64,000 bases of DNA from Flavobacteriaceae bacterium (lineage in GTDB: Bacteria; Bacteroidota; Bacteroidia; Flavobacteriales; Flavobacteriaceae): NCBI GenBank assembly GCA_028279515.1, contig JANQNQ010000003.1, forward strand, positions 1 to 64,000, read 5' to 3'. The position numbers and the translations under genes are program-made. Positions 50,653 to 58,740 of the stretch are shown piece after piece. Position 1 is the first letter of the stretch; every line of letters starts with the position of its first letter. The notes below the pieces were generated by a model, which was not told the DNA's origin, did not search any database, and worked only from the letters and a program-made list of their open reading frames with translations.

Positions 50653-51258
50653 ATGAAAAAACTACTATTACCCATCGTTGCACTCGTACTGGTAAGTTTT
50701 ACAGTAACTACGAGTTCGTTATCTAAAAATGAAAGAAGAGCGGCAGCCAATGAAATGAAAGGCACATACGCGCACTTACTGAAAACCATAAAGGGATTAA
50801 GTGATGCCCAGCTCAACTTTAAACCGAACCCAGAAACTTGGTCTGTTGCAGAATGTACAGAACATATTGCCATTTCTGAGGAAAACATATTCGGACTACT
50901 GGAAAAGGCTTTACAAACTCCTGCCGATCCTTCCAAAAGATCTGAAGTAAAGATGAGCGATGCCCAGATTATGAAAATCTTGGTAGACCGTTCGAATAAG
51001 GTAAAGACACGCAAACCCTTTGAACCAACAGGTCGTTTCGGCTCTCACAAAGCCACTGTTAAGGCCTTTAAGGCAAAACGCAAAGGCAATATCAAGTTTG
51101 TAAAGAAGACCAAAGAAGATCTTCGCAATCACTATACCCAGCTACCTTTTGGCACCGTTGATGGTTATCAGATCTTGTTATTTATGAGCGCACACACTGA
51201 ACGTCACATCTCTCAGATCAAAGAAGTGATGGCGCATCCAGATTTTCCGAAGAGTTAG
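50653..51258 (+). CDS. Exported DinB-family protein
   Basis: A 201-residue protein with an N-terminal hydrophobic signal (KKLLLPIVALVLVSFTVTTSS) followed by a DinB four-helix bundle: AANEMKGTYAHLLKTIKGL, VAECTEHIAISEENIF and LLFMSAHTERHISQIKEVM. The three potential metal histidines (one in TEHIA, two in AHTERHISQ) are kept. DinB proteins are usually cytoplasmic thiol-transferase-like enzymes using bacillithiol or mycothiol; an exported one is unusual, so the signal is a notable feature. It follows the monooxygenase gene by 92 bp and is followed by heptamer repeats. Confidence 0.82.
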   Translation: MKKLLLPIVALVLVSFTVTTSSLSKNERRAAANEMKGTYAHLLKTIKGLSDAQLNFKPNPETWSVAECTEHIAISEENIFGLLEKALQTPADPSKRSEVKMSDAQIMKILVDRSNKVKTRKPFEPTGRFGSHKATVKAFKAKRKGNIKFVKKTKEDLRNHYTQLPFGTVDGYQILLFMSAHTERHISQIKEVMAHPDFPKS

Positions 51259-51262
51259 ATTT

Positions 51263-51300
51263 TAGTATTGAGTACTGAGTATTGAGAAAGAAGTAGTATT
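51263..51300. repeat. Degenerate heptamer repeat, GAGT type
   Basis: TAGTATT, GAGTACT, GAGTATT, GAGAAAG in 7-bp register directly after the DinB stop codon (51258). Confidence 0.8.
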
Positions 51301-51353
51301 CAATTTATCAATGAATAACAACAAAGGCCAAATCCGAAAGGAGGAGGCTTTTT

Positions 51354-51998
51354 TCATAAACAATCACATTCATTTTTTTGTATAAATTCAGTAAAACGTT
51401 CGTCGTAATCACAACCTTTGCAAGGTGTACTAAACTCACGCCAATCGGATTTTTTCACATTACAATACACATAAAATTGGTATTCACCCATTGTGTTACT
51501 CGTTTTGCTTAAGGAATACGCATACCCGCTCTTCTCTTTCTTTGACATGACCACAATTACATAGATCTTGTTGTTAATATCATAAGCCCAAGCCTCCTTA
51601 AAGTATCCCTTTTTCATCACATCGTCTGACACTCGAATGTTTCCAAACAAGTATCCGTTCTTTCTTGCAAAAGCCATTAATTGATTGCAATATTTGATTT
51701 CTGACATATCCCTTACGTCAGGAGCATCTGCGTCAAGTTGATTGAAACTTTTTGGCTTGGTCCAAGCATTTGGGCCGCTAGCGCCTTCCTTGCACTGTAA
51801 GTTTGTTTCTCCTTTTTCACAGCGTTCTTTTAGAGACTTTTCTATGAAATTACATAAGGCAACCAACCCGGGATCCTTTTCTGCATCTGGTATATTCTCA
51901 CAATCACATTGGATCGATTCACAATCACTTTGAGAGTACCCATTAAAGCTTATAAATAGAAAAATTAATAGTAAATAACTATAGACTAAAGTTTTCAT
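51354..51998 (-). CDS. Secreted protein of unknown function
   Basis: A 214-residue exported protein: signal peptide (KTLVYSYLLLIFLFISFNGYS) followed by a Cys-rich segment (SDCESIQCDCENI) and a compact domain (YCNQLMAFARKNGYLFGNIRV, KIYVIVVMSKKEKSGYAYSLSK), ending CPCKGCDYDERFTEFIQKNECDCL-like with several Cys. Ten or so cysteines suggest disulfides. No family recognised. It is just downstream (15 bp) of the larger secreted gene at 52014 on the same strand, so the two probably form an operon. Confidence 0.65.
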   Translation of the reverse strand: MKTLVYSYLLLIFLFISFNGYSQSDCESIQCDCENIPDAEKDPGLVALCNFIEKSLKERCEKGETNLQCKEGASGPNAWTKPKSFNQLDADAPDVRDMSEIKYCNQLMAFARKNGYLFGNIRVSDDVMKKGYFKEAWAYDINNKIYVIVVMSKKEKSGYAYSLSKTSNTMGEYQFYVYCNVKKSDWREFSTPCKGCDYDERFTEFIQKNECDCL

Positions 51999-52013
51999 AG
52001 ATGTTGACTTGTT

Positions 52014-53999
52014 TTATTGAAACTTTTGCCCACGCCAAGAGCGGCGTAGTTCTTCTCCTTTGTTATTGCTAAACAGTCCTTTGAACTTTGTTTGACCACC
52101 CTCTTGATACAGTTCCCATTCAAATTCTCCTTCATTGCCGTAATAGGTCATTTTATAGGTTCCTCGAATTTTGTTGTTGGAAATAAAATCGGCTTCAAAG
52201 TCATATCCCTGAAGAGCCGAAGAGCGACCTTTGATTTTTCCATCTTCAATCCATATCTCCATGTCGCCTCGTTTAGAATGCCATTTTCCTACCCAATCTT
52301 TGTTCTCTACTTGGATAGTCTCGACAGGAGGTGGTTCTTCACCTTTAATTTCAAAGTTAGTTTTTGCTAACAATGTCTCAAAGACTAAGCCGTCTGCTCT
52401 AGAGGGTGGAACTAGAAGTAATATGCGCATCTCATATTTACCCGGGTTTCCTTTTCCAAAACTCAAGTTAGTAGCAGACGGTTGGTTGTCACCGGGATAA
52501 AATTGCAACCAATCCTGAAAGCCAGCTCCAGCTTTTGCCCAAACAATAGCCCATTGTCTATCGCTTAGGCCTCCTTTTAGCTTTACGGCATAGTTGACCA
52601 TAACCTCTTCATCAATTGAGTAGACCGACTTAGTGGTTTCTACAAGTATACTTGGCTTAGGCTTTTTCTTTTCTTCAAGGCGAACTTCTACTGATGTGAG
52701 CTTCTCTGCGGTAACAACTATATCTTTTTTGACGACATCTTTTCCTTCAACATAAAATCGCAATTCATACGTCGCAGGTGGGAGGTCGATAGTTAAGCCC
52801 TTACCATTGGTATTGTTGATGTAATGGTTTTCTTGATAGATTCCCACGAAGTAGGATATTTCACCACCATTCTTATCAAAGGCCTTCATTCTTAGCTGTC
52901 CAAAACTTATGCTTGGCTTTTTCTTACAAGCCGCATCAACTTCATGTTTCCATGGAGGATATATAGGAGGGCTTACTCCCTGAGATTTGAAATACGCCGC
53001 TTCCTTCATCCTAAGTGCTTCAATCTTTTTTATTTCTGACGGACTGAGGCCATCACGAAAGACACGAAGCTCATAATCTGCGCAATTCATGAGTTCCATA
53101 CTCTTTAGCGCTCCTCTCCATGCATTTTTCACTTCTTCCGTCTCTTTTACAAACTCGTAGATGGTATATAGATCGTGTAGAGTTGAAAGCGGACCAAAAA
53201 CTCTGCTAAAGGCTTTGGCCGTTATGGCCCTACCAATCCTTTTACGAATGTATAAAGGAACACCTCCTTTACCGAAGATCCGCTTAAGTCCAGCATAAGT
53301 TTCTGCTAAATAACTAACACGTTGCGCAATGGTAGGAGAGTATTTGTAGGCCTCTGCTATCAGTTCGAGTTCTTTTTTAGTAATCTTCGGAAATGACTTG
53401 TTCTTGAAAAGGCCCAATGAATTTTGTAAAAATCGTAGAAGTTTTCTTTTATATGCAGCTTCCAGTCGTGCCAATTTCATGGCATTCCTTTCTCTGGTCA
53501 TTTGTTCTATTATACGATCCATGGTAAGCATCAATAGAGCTTCAGCTGGTTTATCTTGAGTTACTTCTTCCATAATCTCATCTGAAGCTTTAAGCGTGTC
53601 CCAACCATCCCAGTATTCAGGGGGTTGTATAGCCTCACTGAGGTTTTCTCGTATTTCAGCTTTCACCTCAAAGCCATGAGAGAGGCTAATTTTATAACCG
53701 GCATCTGGCCAATTATAATAGACTCTAACTTCGTATTTTCCAGCAGGTAAACCACTAAAATCCATGGACCCGGCCCTTCTACTATCGGTCCAGAAATATT
53801 GACCGTATTCCTCTGCGGCAGTTCCTTCTGATACAACAGTGATCCAATCTCCTTTGTTGCCTGGAAGACCAGAATAATTGACTATTATAGGTTCGTTGGT
53901 TTCATAGACATCTTTTGAAGTAGTAACTTTTTGAGCCAAACAATGAAGATGGGCAAAGGCAATCATAAAAATTACAAGTGCAGTGCTATATTTAGACAT
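52014..53999 (-). CDS. Secreted multidomain protein with duplicated Ig-like domain
   Basis: A 661-residue exported protein (signal ending AHLHCLAQ). An Ig-like domain (~22-118: SKDVYETNEPIIVNYSGLPGNKGDWITVV, GKYEVRVYYNWPDAGY) recurs at ~455-555 (TKSVYSIDEEVMVNYAVKL, PGKYEMRILLLVPP). Between them are a helical domain (~130-340) and a CarboxypepD-like beta domain (~370-445). The C-terminal ~95 residues are a separate domain (VGKWHSKRGDMEIWIEDGKIKG, SNNKIRGTYKMTYYGNEGEFEW) like a lipocalin-type small barrel. No enzyme motif is visible. It pairs with the Cys-rich secreted gene downstream. Confidence 0.68.
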   Translation of the reverse strand: MSKYSTALVIFMIAFAHLHCLAQKVTTSKDVYETNEPIIVNYSGLPGNKGDWITVVSEGTAAEEYGQYFWTDSRRAGSMDFSGLPAGKYEVRVYYNWPDAGYKISLSHGFEVKAEIRENLSEAIQPPEYWDGWDTLKASDEIMEEVTQDKPAEALLMLTMDRIIEQMTRERNAMKLARLEAAYKRKLLRFLQNSLGLFKNKSFPKITKKELELIAEAYKYSPTIAQRVSYLAETYAGLKRIFGKGGVPLYIRKRIGRAITAKAFSRVFGPLSTLHDLYTIYEFVKETEEVKNAWRGALKSMELMNCADYELRVFRDGLSPSEIKKIEALRMKEAAYFKSQGVSPPIYPPWKHEVDAACKKKPSISFGQLRMKAFDKNGGEISYFVGIYQENHYINNTNGKGLTIDLPPATYELRFYVEGKDVVKKDIVVTAEKLTSVEVRLEEKKKPKPSILVETTKSVYSIDEEVMVNYAVKLKGGLSDRQWAIVWAKAGAGFQDWLQFYPGDNQPSATNLSFGKGNPGKYEMRILLLVPPSRADGLVFETLLAKTNFEIKGEEPPPVETIQVENKDWVGKWHSKRGDMEIWIEDGKIKGRSSALQGYDFEADFISNNKIRGTYKMTYYGNEGEFEWELYQEGGQTKFKGLFSNNKGEELRRSWRGQKFQ

Positions 54000-54187
54000 A
54001 TGCTATGTTTTTTATAACGGAAAAACAGTACTCAGTCCTGATTTCCTGTATAATTATGATAACATAAATGTAATATTATGATAGTACTGCAACAGAGGGT
54101 ATTTCCTGATTTCGAAAGGTATTTTTCCCTAAATGGAATGACGGTGATTATGGTGTTTTGGCTAGTTGCTAGGTTTAGAATTTCAAA

Positions 54188-54889
54188 TCAACGATTGAAC
54201 AATTTGTTGACATTCATCTTATATGTTTTCCCGATAGGAATTAGATGATCGTTTATTTTAATTCGGTTTCCTTCAATCTCATGAATGTGTTTCACAGCCA
54301 CGGCGAAGGATTTGTGTACTTGCACAAAAGCTTCCGCTGGAAGTGTTTGTATTACTTCGGAAACTTTTTCTCGTATTGTTATTGTCTCATGGATGGTAAC
54401 AATCTTGGTATAATTTCCGGCGGCTTCCGCATAAAGAATATCATTGATAGCTACTTGTATTACCTTCTTGTTGCTTCTGAAAAAAAACCGCTCTTCTTGA
54501 GACACTGGTTGCGATGAAACAACGTCAGAAACCTTTGATGTTGGCTGCATCGCTTTGTTAATGGCCTTTAAAAAACGATCAAACCCAAAAGGTTTAAGTA
54601 AATAATCGACCACATTTAATTCATAACCTTCTAATGCATACTCACTGTAGGCCGTGGTTACAATTACTTTGGGAGGATTGTTCAAGGTTTTTAAAAACTC
54701 GAATCCTTTCAGCTTTGGCATATTCAGGTCGAGAAAAATAAGATCCACCTGATGCTGATTCAAGTATTCGAAAGCTTCCAGAGCGTCGTAGCAATGTTTC
54801 ATCAACTGGAGATTAGGGAGTAGGTCACAATACCCCTTAATGATATCATGGGCAATAGCTTCGTCATCTATAATGAGGTATTTGATCAT
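54188..54889 (-). CDS. LytTR-family response regulator
   Basis: A 233-residue regulator: receiver with D8-D9 and phospho-acceptor D54 (FLDLNMP), TTAYSEYALEGYELNVVDYLLKPF, then LytTR domain (YAEAAGNYTKIVTIHET, VQVHKSFAVAV). It closely resembles the regulator at 15097-15798. The gene overlaps the 3' end of its kinase gene by 4 bp (54886-54889), so the two are coupled in translation. The nearest other genes are the secreted pair downstream and the divergent metallophosphoesterase. Confidence 0.93.
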   Translation of the reverse strand: MIKYLIIDDEAIAHDIIKGYCDLLPNLQLMKHCYDALEAFEYLNQHQVDLIFLDLNMPKLKGFEFLKTLNNPPKVIVTTAYSEYALEGYELNVVDYLLKPFGFDRFLKAINKAMQPTSKVSDVVSSQPVSQEERFFFRSNKKVIQVAINDILYAEAAGNYTKIVTIHETITIREKVSEVIQTLPAEAFVQVHKSFAVAVKHIHEIEGNRIKINDHLIPIGKTYKMNVNKLFNR

Positions 54890-55653
54890 GATATATTGAG
54901 TTTTAATCCGGCTTTAAATTTGTTGGCGTTTTTGGTAATAGTGAGTTCATGCTGTTTTGGATAGACCAAAGCCAACCTTCGCCTAAGGTTTGCGAGTCCT
55001 ACTCCGGTGTGTTCATCAATTTCTTCAGCATCAAAGTTATTAACTATTATAAAATCAATGGTACTTTCAGTGGCCTTTAAAGAAAGATGCACATAGGCAT
55101 CTGTTCTGAGTTTTTCTACTCCATGTTTAAATGCATTCTCTAATAAAATGATAAACAAGAGCGGCATCACCTTTAGTTTTGGATCTTCGACTGTAACATC
55201 TAGTTGAACATCTATCCTTTTATGATAACGCATCTTATGCAAGGAGATGTAATTTTCTATGAAATCAATTTCCTCTTGTAAAGTGACCAGCTCACGTTGT
55301 CCGTCATAAATACTATAGCGCATCATGTCAGAGAGTTCTAAGATGACCTCTTGTGCTTTTTCTGGATTCTTTCCGACAAGGCCATATAGATTGTTTAGGG
55401 TATTAAAGAAAAAATGTGGGCTGACCTGTGTTTTTAGGTGAAGCAATTCTGCTTGTTTGTTTTCTTTCTTTAGACGATTTACAAACTTGATTTCTTTCAC
55501 CAACCAGCGTATCGCGAAAAAAGAGAGCATCATAAAATAGCCCAGCGCAAACATGGAAGAGTAGGGCTCCACCTGTTCGGCCTCTAGACCAATTATTGTG
55601 AAGAAACCAATGATCACTAAAAACCATTTGTAATATCGTCTCAAGAATCTCAT
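54886..55653 (-). CDS. Short LytS-type sensor histidine kinase
   Basis: A 255-residue kinase, about 95 residues shorter than the other two in this window because only two transmembrane helices (~10-55) precede the coiled linker KEIKFVNRLKKENKQAELLHLK. Catalytic parts are complete: VSPHFFFNTLN (phospho-acceptor His; FFF instead of the usual FLF), LENAFKHG and GVGLANLRRRL. ATG 55653. With so little outside the membrane, the signal is likely sensed within the bilayer. Cognate regulator overlaps by 4 bp. Confidence 0.9.
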   Translation of the reverse strand: MRFLRRYYKWFLVIIGFFTIIGLEAEQVEPYSSMFALGYFMMLSFFAIRWLVKEIKFVNRLKKENKQAELLHLKTQVSPHFFFNTLNNLYGLVGKNPEKAQEVILELSDMMRYSIYDGQRELVTLQEEIDFIENYISLHKMRYHKRIDVQLDVTVEDPKLKVMPLLFIILLENAFKHGVEKLRTDAYVHLSLKATESTIDFIIVNNFDAEEIDEHTGVGLANLRRRLALVYPKQHELTITKNANKFKAGLKLNIS

Positions 55654-55827
55654 AGACCAATATTACTTCAATTAAATGGCACTAACAAAGAAGTTGATAA
55701 ACGACTTTGATTTTCATTCAAACCGATTGAATTAAGGGGTAAACACACTTCATCATACCATAATGGTCAATTACCTTCAGAATAAGATAATTGGTCACAT
55801 TTATTTATTTCTGGAACCTGGTGCACC

Positions 55828-55835
55828 TAGGTTTG
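55828..55835 (+). promoter_or_regulatory. Bacteroidota -7 box (TAGGTTTG)
   Basis: Exact TAnnTTTG match 22 bp before the ATG of the metallophosphoesterase gene at 55858. No -33 TTTG at ideal spacing is visible. Confidence 0.5.
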
Positions 55836-55857
55836 CTGTAAACAAAAACACAAAACC

Positions 55858-57030
55858 ATGAAAAAAAGAATATTGCGTTATTTCAAGCACCTACTGGGAA
55901 CGATCGTATTTTTATTATTAGTTGGAGTCATTTTACTTCAGACGAAAATTGCCAGTATTAGCTACGGAGACAATCCAGAAATGATGAACTGGGAAAATGA
56001 CGGGCCCTACGTGTTCTTCGAGAATGACAGTACTTTGTTAGTAAATCACATCAAGGGAAACAAGGATGATGGATTCTACACTAGTCAAGCGGTGTATGAC
56101 AGCGGAAGCCTGCCTATGACCTCCTGTTACTTTAACCTCGACGCATCGAAATTCAGCTTTCAACTTGATACACAGTTTAAAACACCACAGGCCACCTATA
56201 ATGATGGCCAAAAGATATTTGCGGTCTCTGATATTGAAAGTGGTTACAAGGCGTTTAGGGACCTTTTAATCAATAATGAGGTAATCGATAAAGACTTGGC
56301 ATGGACCTTTGAAAAGGGACATTTGGTGCTGGTCGGAGACTTTGTGGATCGTGGATTTTCGACCACACAGGTACTGTGGTTTATATATAAGTTGGAACAA
56401 GAAGCCAAAAAACATGGGGGAATAGTTCATTTTATACTCGGTAATCATGAGTTAAAGAATCTACATGGCAATTATCTATCGGCATCAGAAAAATACATAC
56501 ATGTAGCACATATTTTGGGAAAACAACAATATCAATTGTATGATGACCAATCCTTTATTGGAAGATGGATGGCTAGCAAAAACACCGTAGAATTAATCAA
56601 TGGGTACCTTTTTGTACACGGAGGAATCCATCCAGAAATTAGTGAAATGACATTGACGTTGGCTCAGATCAATCAGGCAGTAAGGGACAATTATCGGCAC
56701 GGAAGTTTCCCTAGCCCAAAAAAGGATGCCGCTCAAAAACTTATATCCACACGTAAAGGACCATCATGGTATCGAGGGTATTTTAAAGATGACCTTACCC
56801 AAGAAGATGTCGAATTGGGGCTAAATAAATTCGACGCAAAAGCCGTGGTCGTTGGCCACACCATTCAATCGAAAGTGAACAGTCTATATAACGGTAGGGT
56901 CATTGCCATCGATGTTAAACATCCTAAGGACTATAGCAAGAGATGGCCGAGTAGGGCTTCTGAAGCATTGCTCATAGAGAACGGAAACTATTACAGAGTG
57001 TTCGATAACGGTGAAAAAGATAAGTTATAG
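55858..57030 (+). CDS. Membrane-anchored calcineurin-like metallophosphoesterase
   Basis: A 390-residue phosphoesterase with an N-terminal signal anchor (~8-30). The metal-site blocks are VSDIES (D125), GDFVDRG (160-166), GNHE (195-198), a VHGGIHPE loop and VVGHT. The first block normally reads DxH; here the second metal-ligand position is Glu127 (D-I-E) instead of His, an uncommon change. The others match protein-phosphatase/Shewanella-type phosphatases. It is likely periplasmic. ATG 55858. The downstream NTF2-like gene starts 127 bp after the stop. The substrate is unknown. Confidence 0.85.
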   Translation: MKKRILRYFKHLLGTIVFLLLVGVILLQTKIASISYGDNPEMMNWENDGPYVFFENDSTLLVNHIKGNKDDGFYTSQAVYDSGSLPMTSCYFNLDASKFSFQLDTQFKTPQATYNDGQKIFAVSDIESGYKAFRDLLINNEVIDKDLAWTFEKGHLVLVGDFVDRGFSTTQVLWFIYKLEQEAKKHGGIVHFILGNHELKNLHGNYLSASEKYIHVAHILGKQQYQLYDDQSFIGRWMASKNTVELINGYLFVHGGIHPEISEMTLTLAQINQAVRDNYRHGSFPSPKKDAAQKLISTRKGPSWYRGYFKDDLTQEDVELGLNKFDAKAVVVGHTIQSKVNSLYNGRVIAIDVKHPKDYSKRWPSRASEALLIENGNYYRVFDNGEKDKL

Positions 57031-57157
57031 TTATGACCAGCGCTTTATTAAAACTGTTAGTGGTCTTTGTTTCGGTTGTTATGTTCTTATTGTTGGGATT
57101 TTAAGAAATTCATCAAATCAACAACAATCCGTACCTTTAAAATACAAAACCAATCAT

Positions 57158-57517
57158 ATGAAGACCACAAAACAGCTTATCGAAGAATGGTTTGCACGCT
57201 GGGCAGACGGTCGATTCGAAGCACTACCATTGGCAGATGATTTTACGCATACGAGTCCGTTTGGTGTGATGAAAGGAAAGAAAACCTACATGGATATCGT
57301 AGAAGCCAATCGGGATAAGTTCTTGGACAAAAAGATTGTTGTACACAACGTTCTTGCTGAAGGAAACAAAGGCTGTGTTCGTTATACCATGCACGCAGAA
57401 ACCTTCTCACAAGAGGTCAGTGAGTGGTTTTGGGTCGAGAATGATTTGATCAAAGACATTATTTCGTACTACAACGTAGGTGAGATTGGTGAGGATCGAA
57501 AGCTAAAAGAAGTATAA
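57158..57517 (+). CDS. NTF2-like/SnoaL-family protein
   Basis: A 119-residue single-domain protein: KTTKQLIEEWFARWADGRFEAL, FTHTSPFGVMKGKKTYMDIV and WFWVENDLIKDIISYYN match the SnoaL/nuclear-transport-factor-2 cone fold. The start is ATG 57158, giving the normal family length. A longer in-frame reading from GTG 57011 would add 49 residues and overlap the metallophosphoesterase gene, and it carries no recognisable sequence. Members are cyclases, isomerases or binding proteins; the function is unknown. Its stop is 5 bp from the convergent gene's stop. Confidence 0.8.
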   Translation: MKTTKQLIEEWFARWADGRFEALPLADDFTHTSPFGVMKGKKTYMDIVEANRDKFLDKKIVVHNVLAEGNKGCVRYTMHAETFSQEVSEWFWVENDLIKDIISYYNVGEIGEDRKLKEV

Positions 57518-57522
57518 GTCCT

Positions 57523-58500
57523 TTACTTTTTCAGGTCAAGCATGATGTTTCTTGTGACACCTTCCAACGTCAATTTACGATTCATATAAGGGTCAAGATG
57601 CTTCTTTAAAAGCGGGAAGAGTCTGGAGAATACTCCGTTTCTTTGCATATAAATTTCAGGATAATCCATGCCCTCTTGTTCCAATAAGGTTTTGGTCAAT
57701 TGCCCCGTAAGGTAGAAGAGATAAGCATGTCCCAGTTGCCTAGGAGGTCTGGTGTTCATAACTTCAGCCGTATCGTTGATGGTGCCTCCAATAAAATAAT
57801 TGGTTGATAAAATAAGGTGATGGGCCGATTCATGAAATAAAAGCTCTATCCAATTTCCAGGAACATCATCTGAAGTATTGACATTCATAACTACATGTGT
57901 TGGAAACAAAGTAGTGTAGGGGCGGTTGCGCAAATTTCGTTTGGAGGCTTTTGCCACATATGTTATGTCCACAAGTAGTTTTTCGTCTTGCCAAAACTGT
58001 CGGGTTAATTTTGTGATTTCTTGCACAAACGCTTCCTCGGTTGCTTTTATCATTTCTAGATTATTCTGTAGGACACGTATACACGCTTCTCGATGTTCCT
58101 TCCAAAAGTACTCTTGATACACAGTACTTACTGCTTTCAAAACTTCAACATGGTCCTTGAATTGATTAGGGATGCTTGCAAGACCAATCTCTTCCGTAGA
58201 AACCCACGCCTTAAAATCAGACATGTAATCATGCATTCTCAAATCTTTATCCACTAAATGAGCGCGGTAATAATCCAATGCATTCTCTAGCTTTTTCTTT
58301 TCTTTGGTCGGAAGCTCTTTATCTATGAGAGATTCTTCCGTGTGTACTCCCATAAAAGATTCTAACCACAAAAAATGATGAAGGTTCATCCAGTAATTCA
58401 CCTGAAAAGCGTAATACTTGGTTTCCTGTTTTATTTGCTCTTGCGCATTAGCAGTGTTCATAGTGAATACCAATAAAACAATGGCGATAACTTTTTTCAT
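57523..58500 (-). CDS. Exported HExxH protein of unknown family
   Basis: A 325-residue exported protein with a signal peptide (KKVIAIVLLVFTMNTANAQ) and a putative zinc site H223-E224-S-A-H227 in WIELLFHESAHHLI. Upstream of this are mostly helices. The HExxH sits in a helix after a beta-hairpin (HVVMNVNTSDDVPGN), as in zincins, and an E in the region NDTAEVMNTRPP might be the third ligand, which I cannot confirm. I do not recognise the family. It converges on the NTF2-like gene and is divergent from the large BNR-repeat gene at 58741. Confidence 0.65.
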   Translation of the reverse strand: MKKVIAIVLLVFTMNTANAQEQIKQETKYYAFQVNYWMNLHHFLWLESFMGVHTEESLIDKELPTKEKKKLENALDYYRAHLVDKDLRMHDYMSDFKAWVSTEEIGLASIPNQFKDHVEVLKAVSTVYQEYFWKEHREACIRVLQNNLEMIKATEEAFVQEITKLTRQFWQDEKLLVDITYVAKASKRNLRNRPYTTLFPTHVVMNVNTSDDVPGNWIELLFHESAHHLILSTNYFIGGTINDTAEVMNTRPPRQLGHAYLFYLTGQLTKTLLEQEGMDYPEIYMQRNGVFSRLFPLLKKHLDPYMNRKLTLEGVTRNIMLDLKK

Positions 58501-58740
58501 GATTAAATAGATTATTGAATCTTTCTAAAATTAAAGAAAATGGAAGGCTAGGGCTAAATCTATGATTATGAAGTATCCCAAACCCTATTTATGAACATCC
58601 AAACGCTATTTTTGGGGCACGAATCATTCGCAGATACAACGTAACGGGTTTCTGTGAAATTGTTAATTATTCTTAAATAAGAAGCTAGCTTTTCTTTATT
58701 CTGTATCTTGGTATTGACCAATCAAAAACATCGTTACTTC

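Noticed and set aside
57011-57157. 49-codon extension of the NTF2-like protein overlapping the phosphoesterase gene
   Set aside because: The extension has no family match and overlaps a well-supported gene; ATG 57158 gives the normal NTF2-like length.
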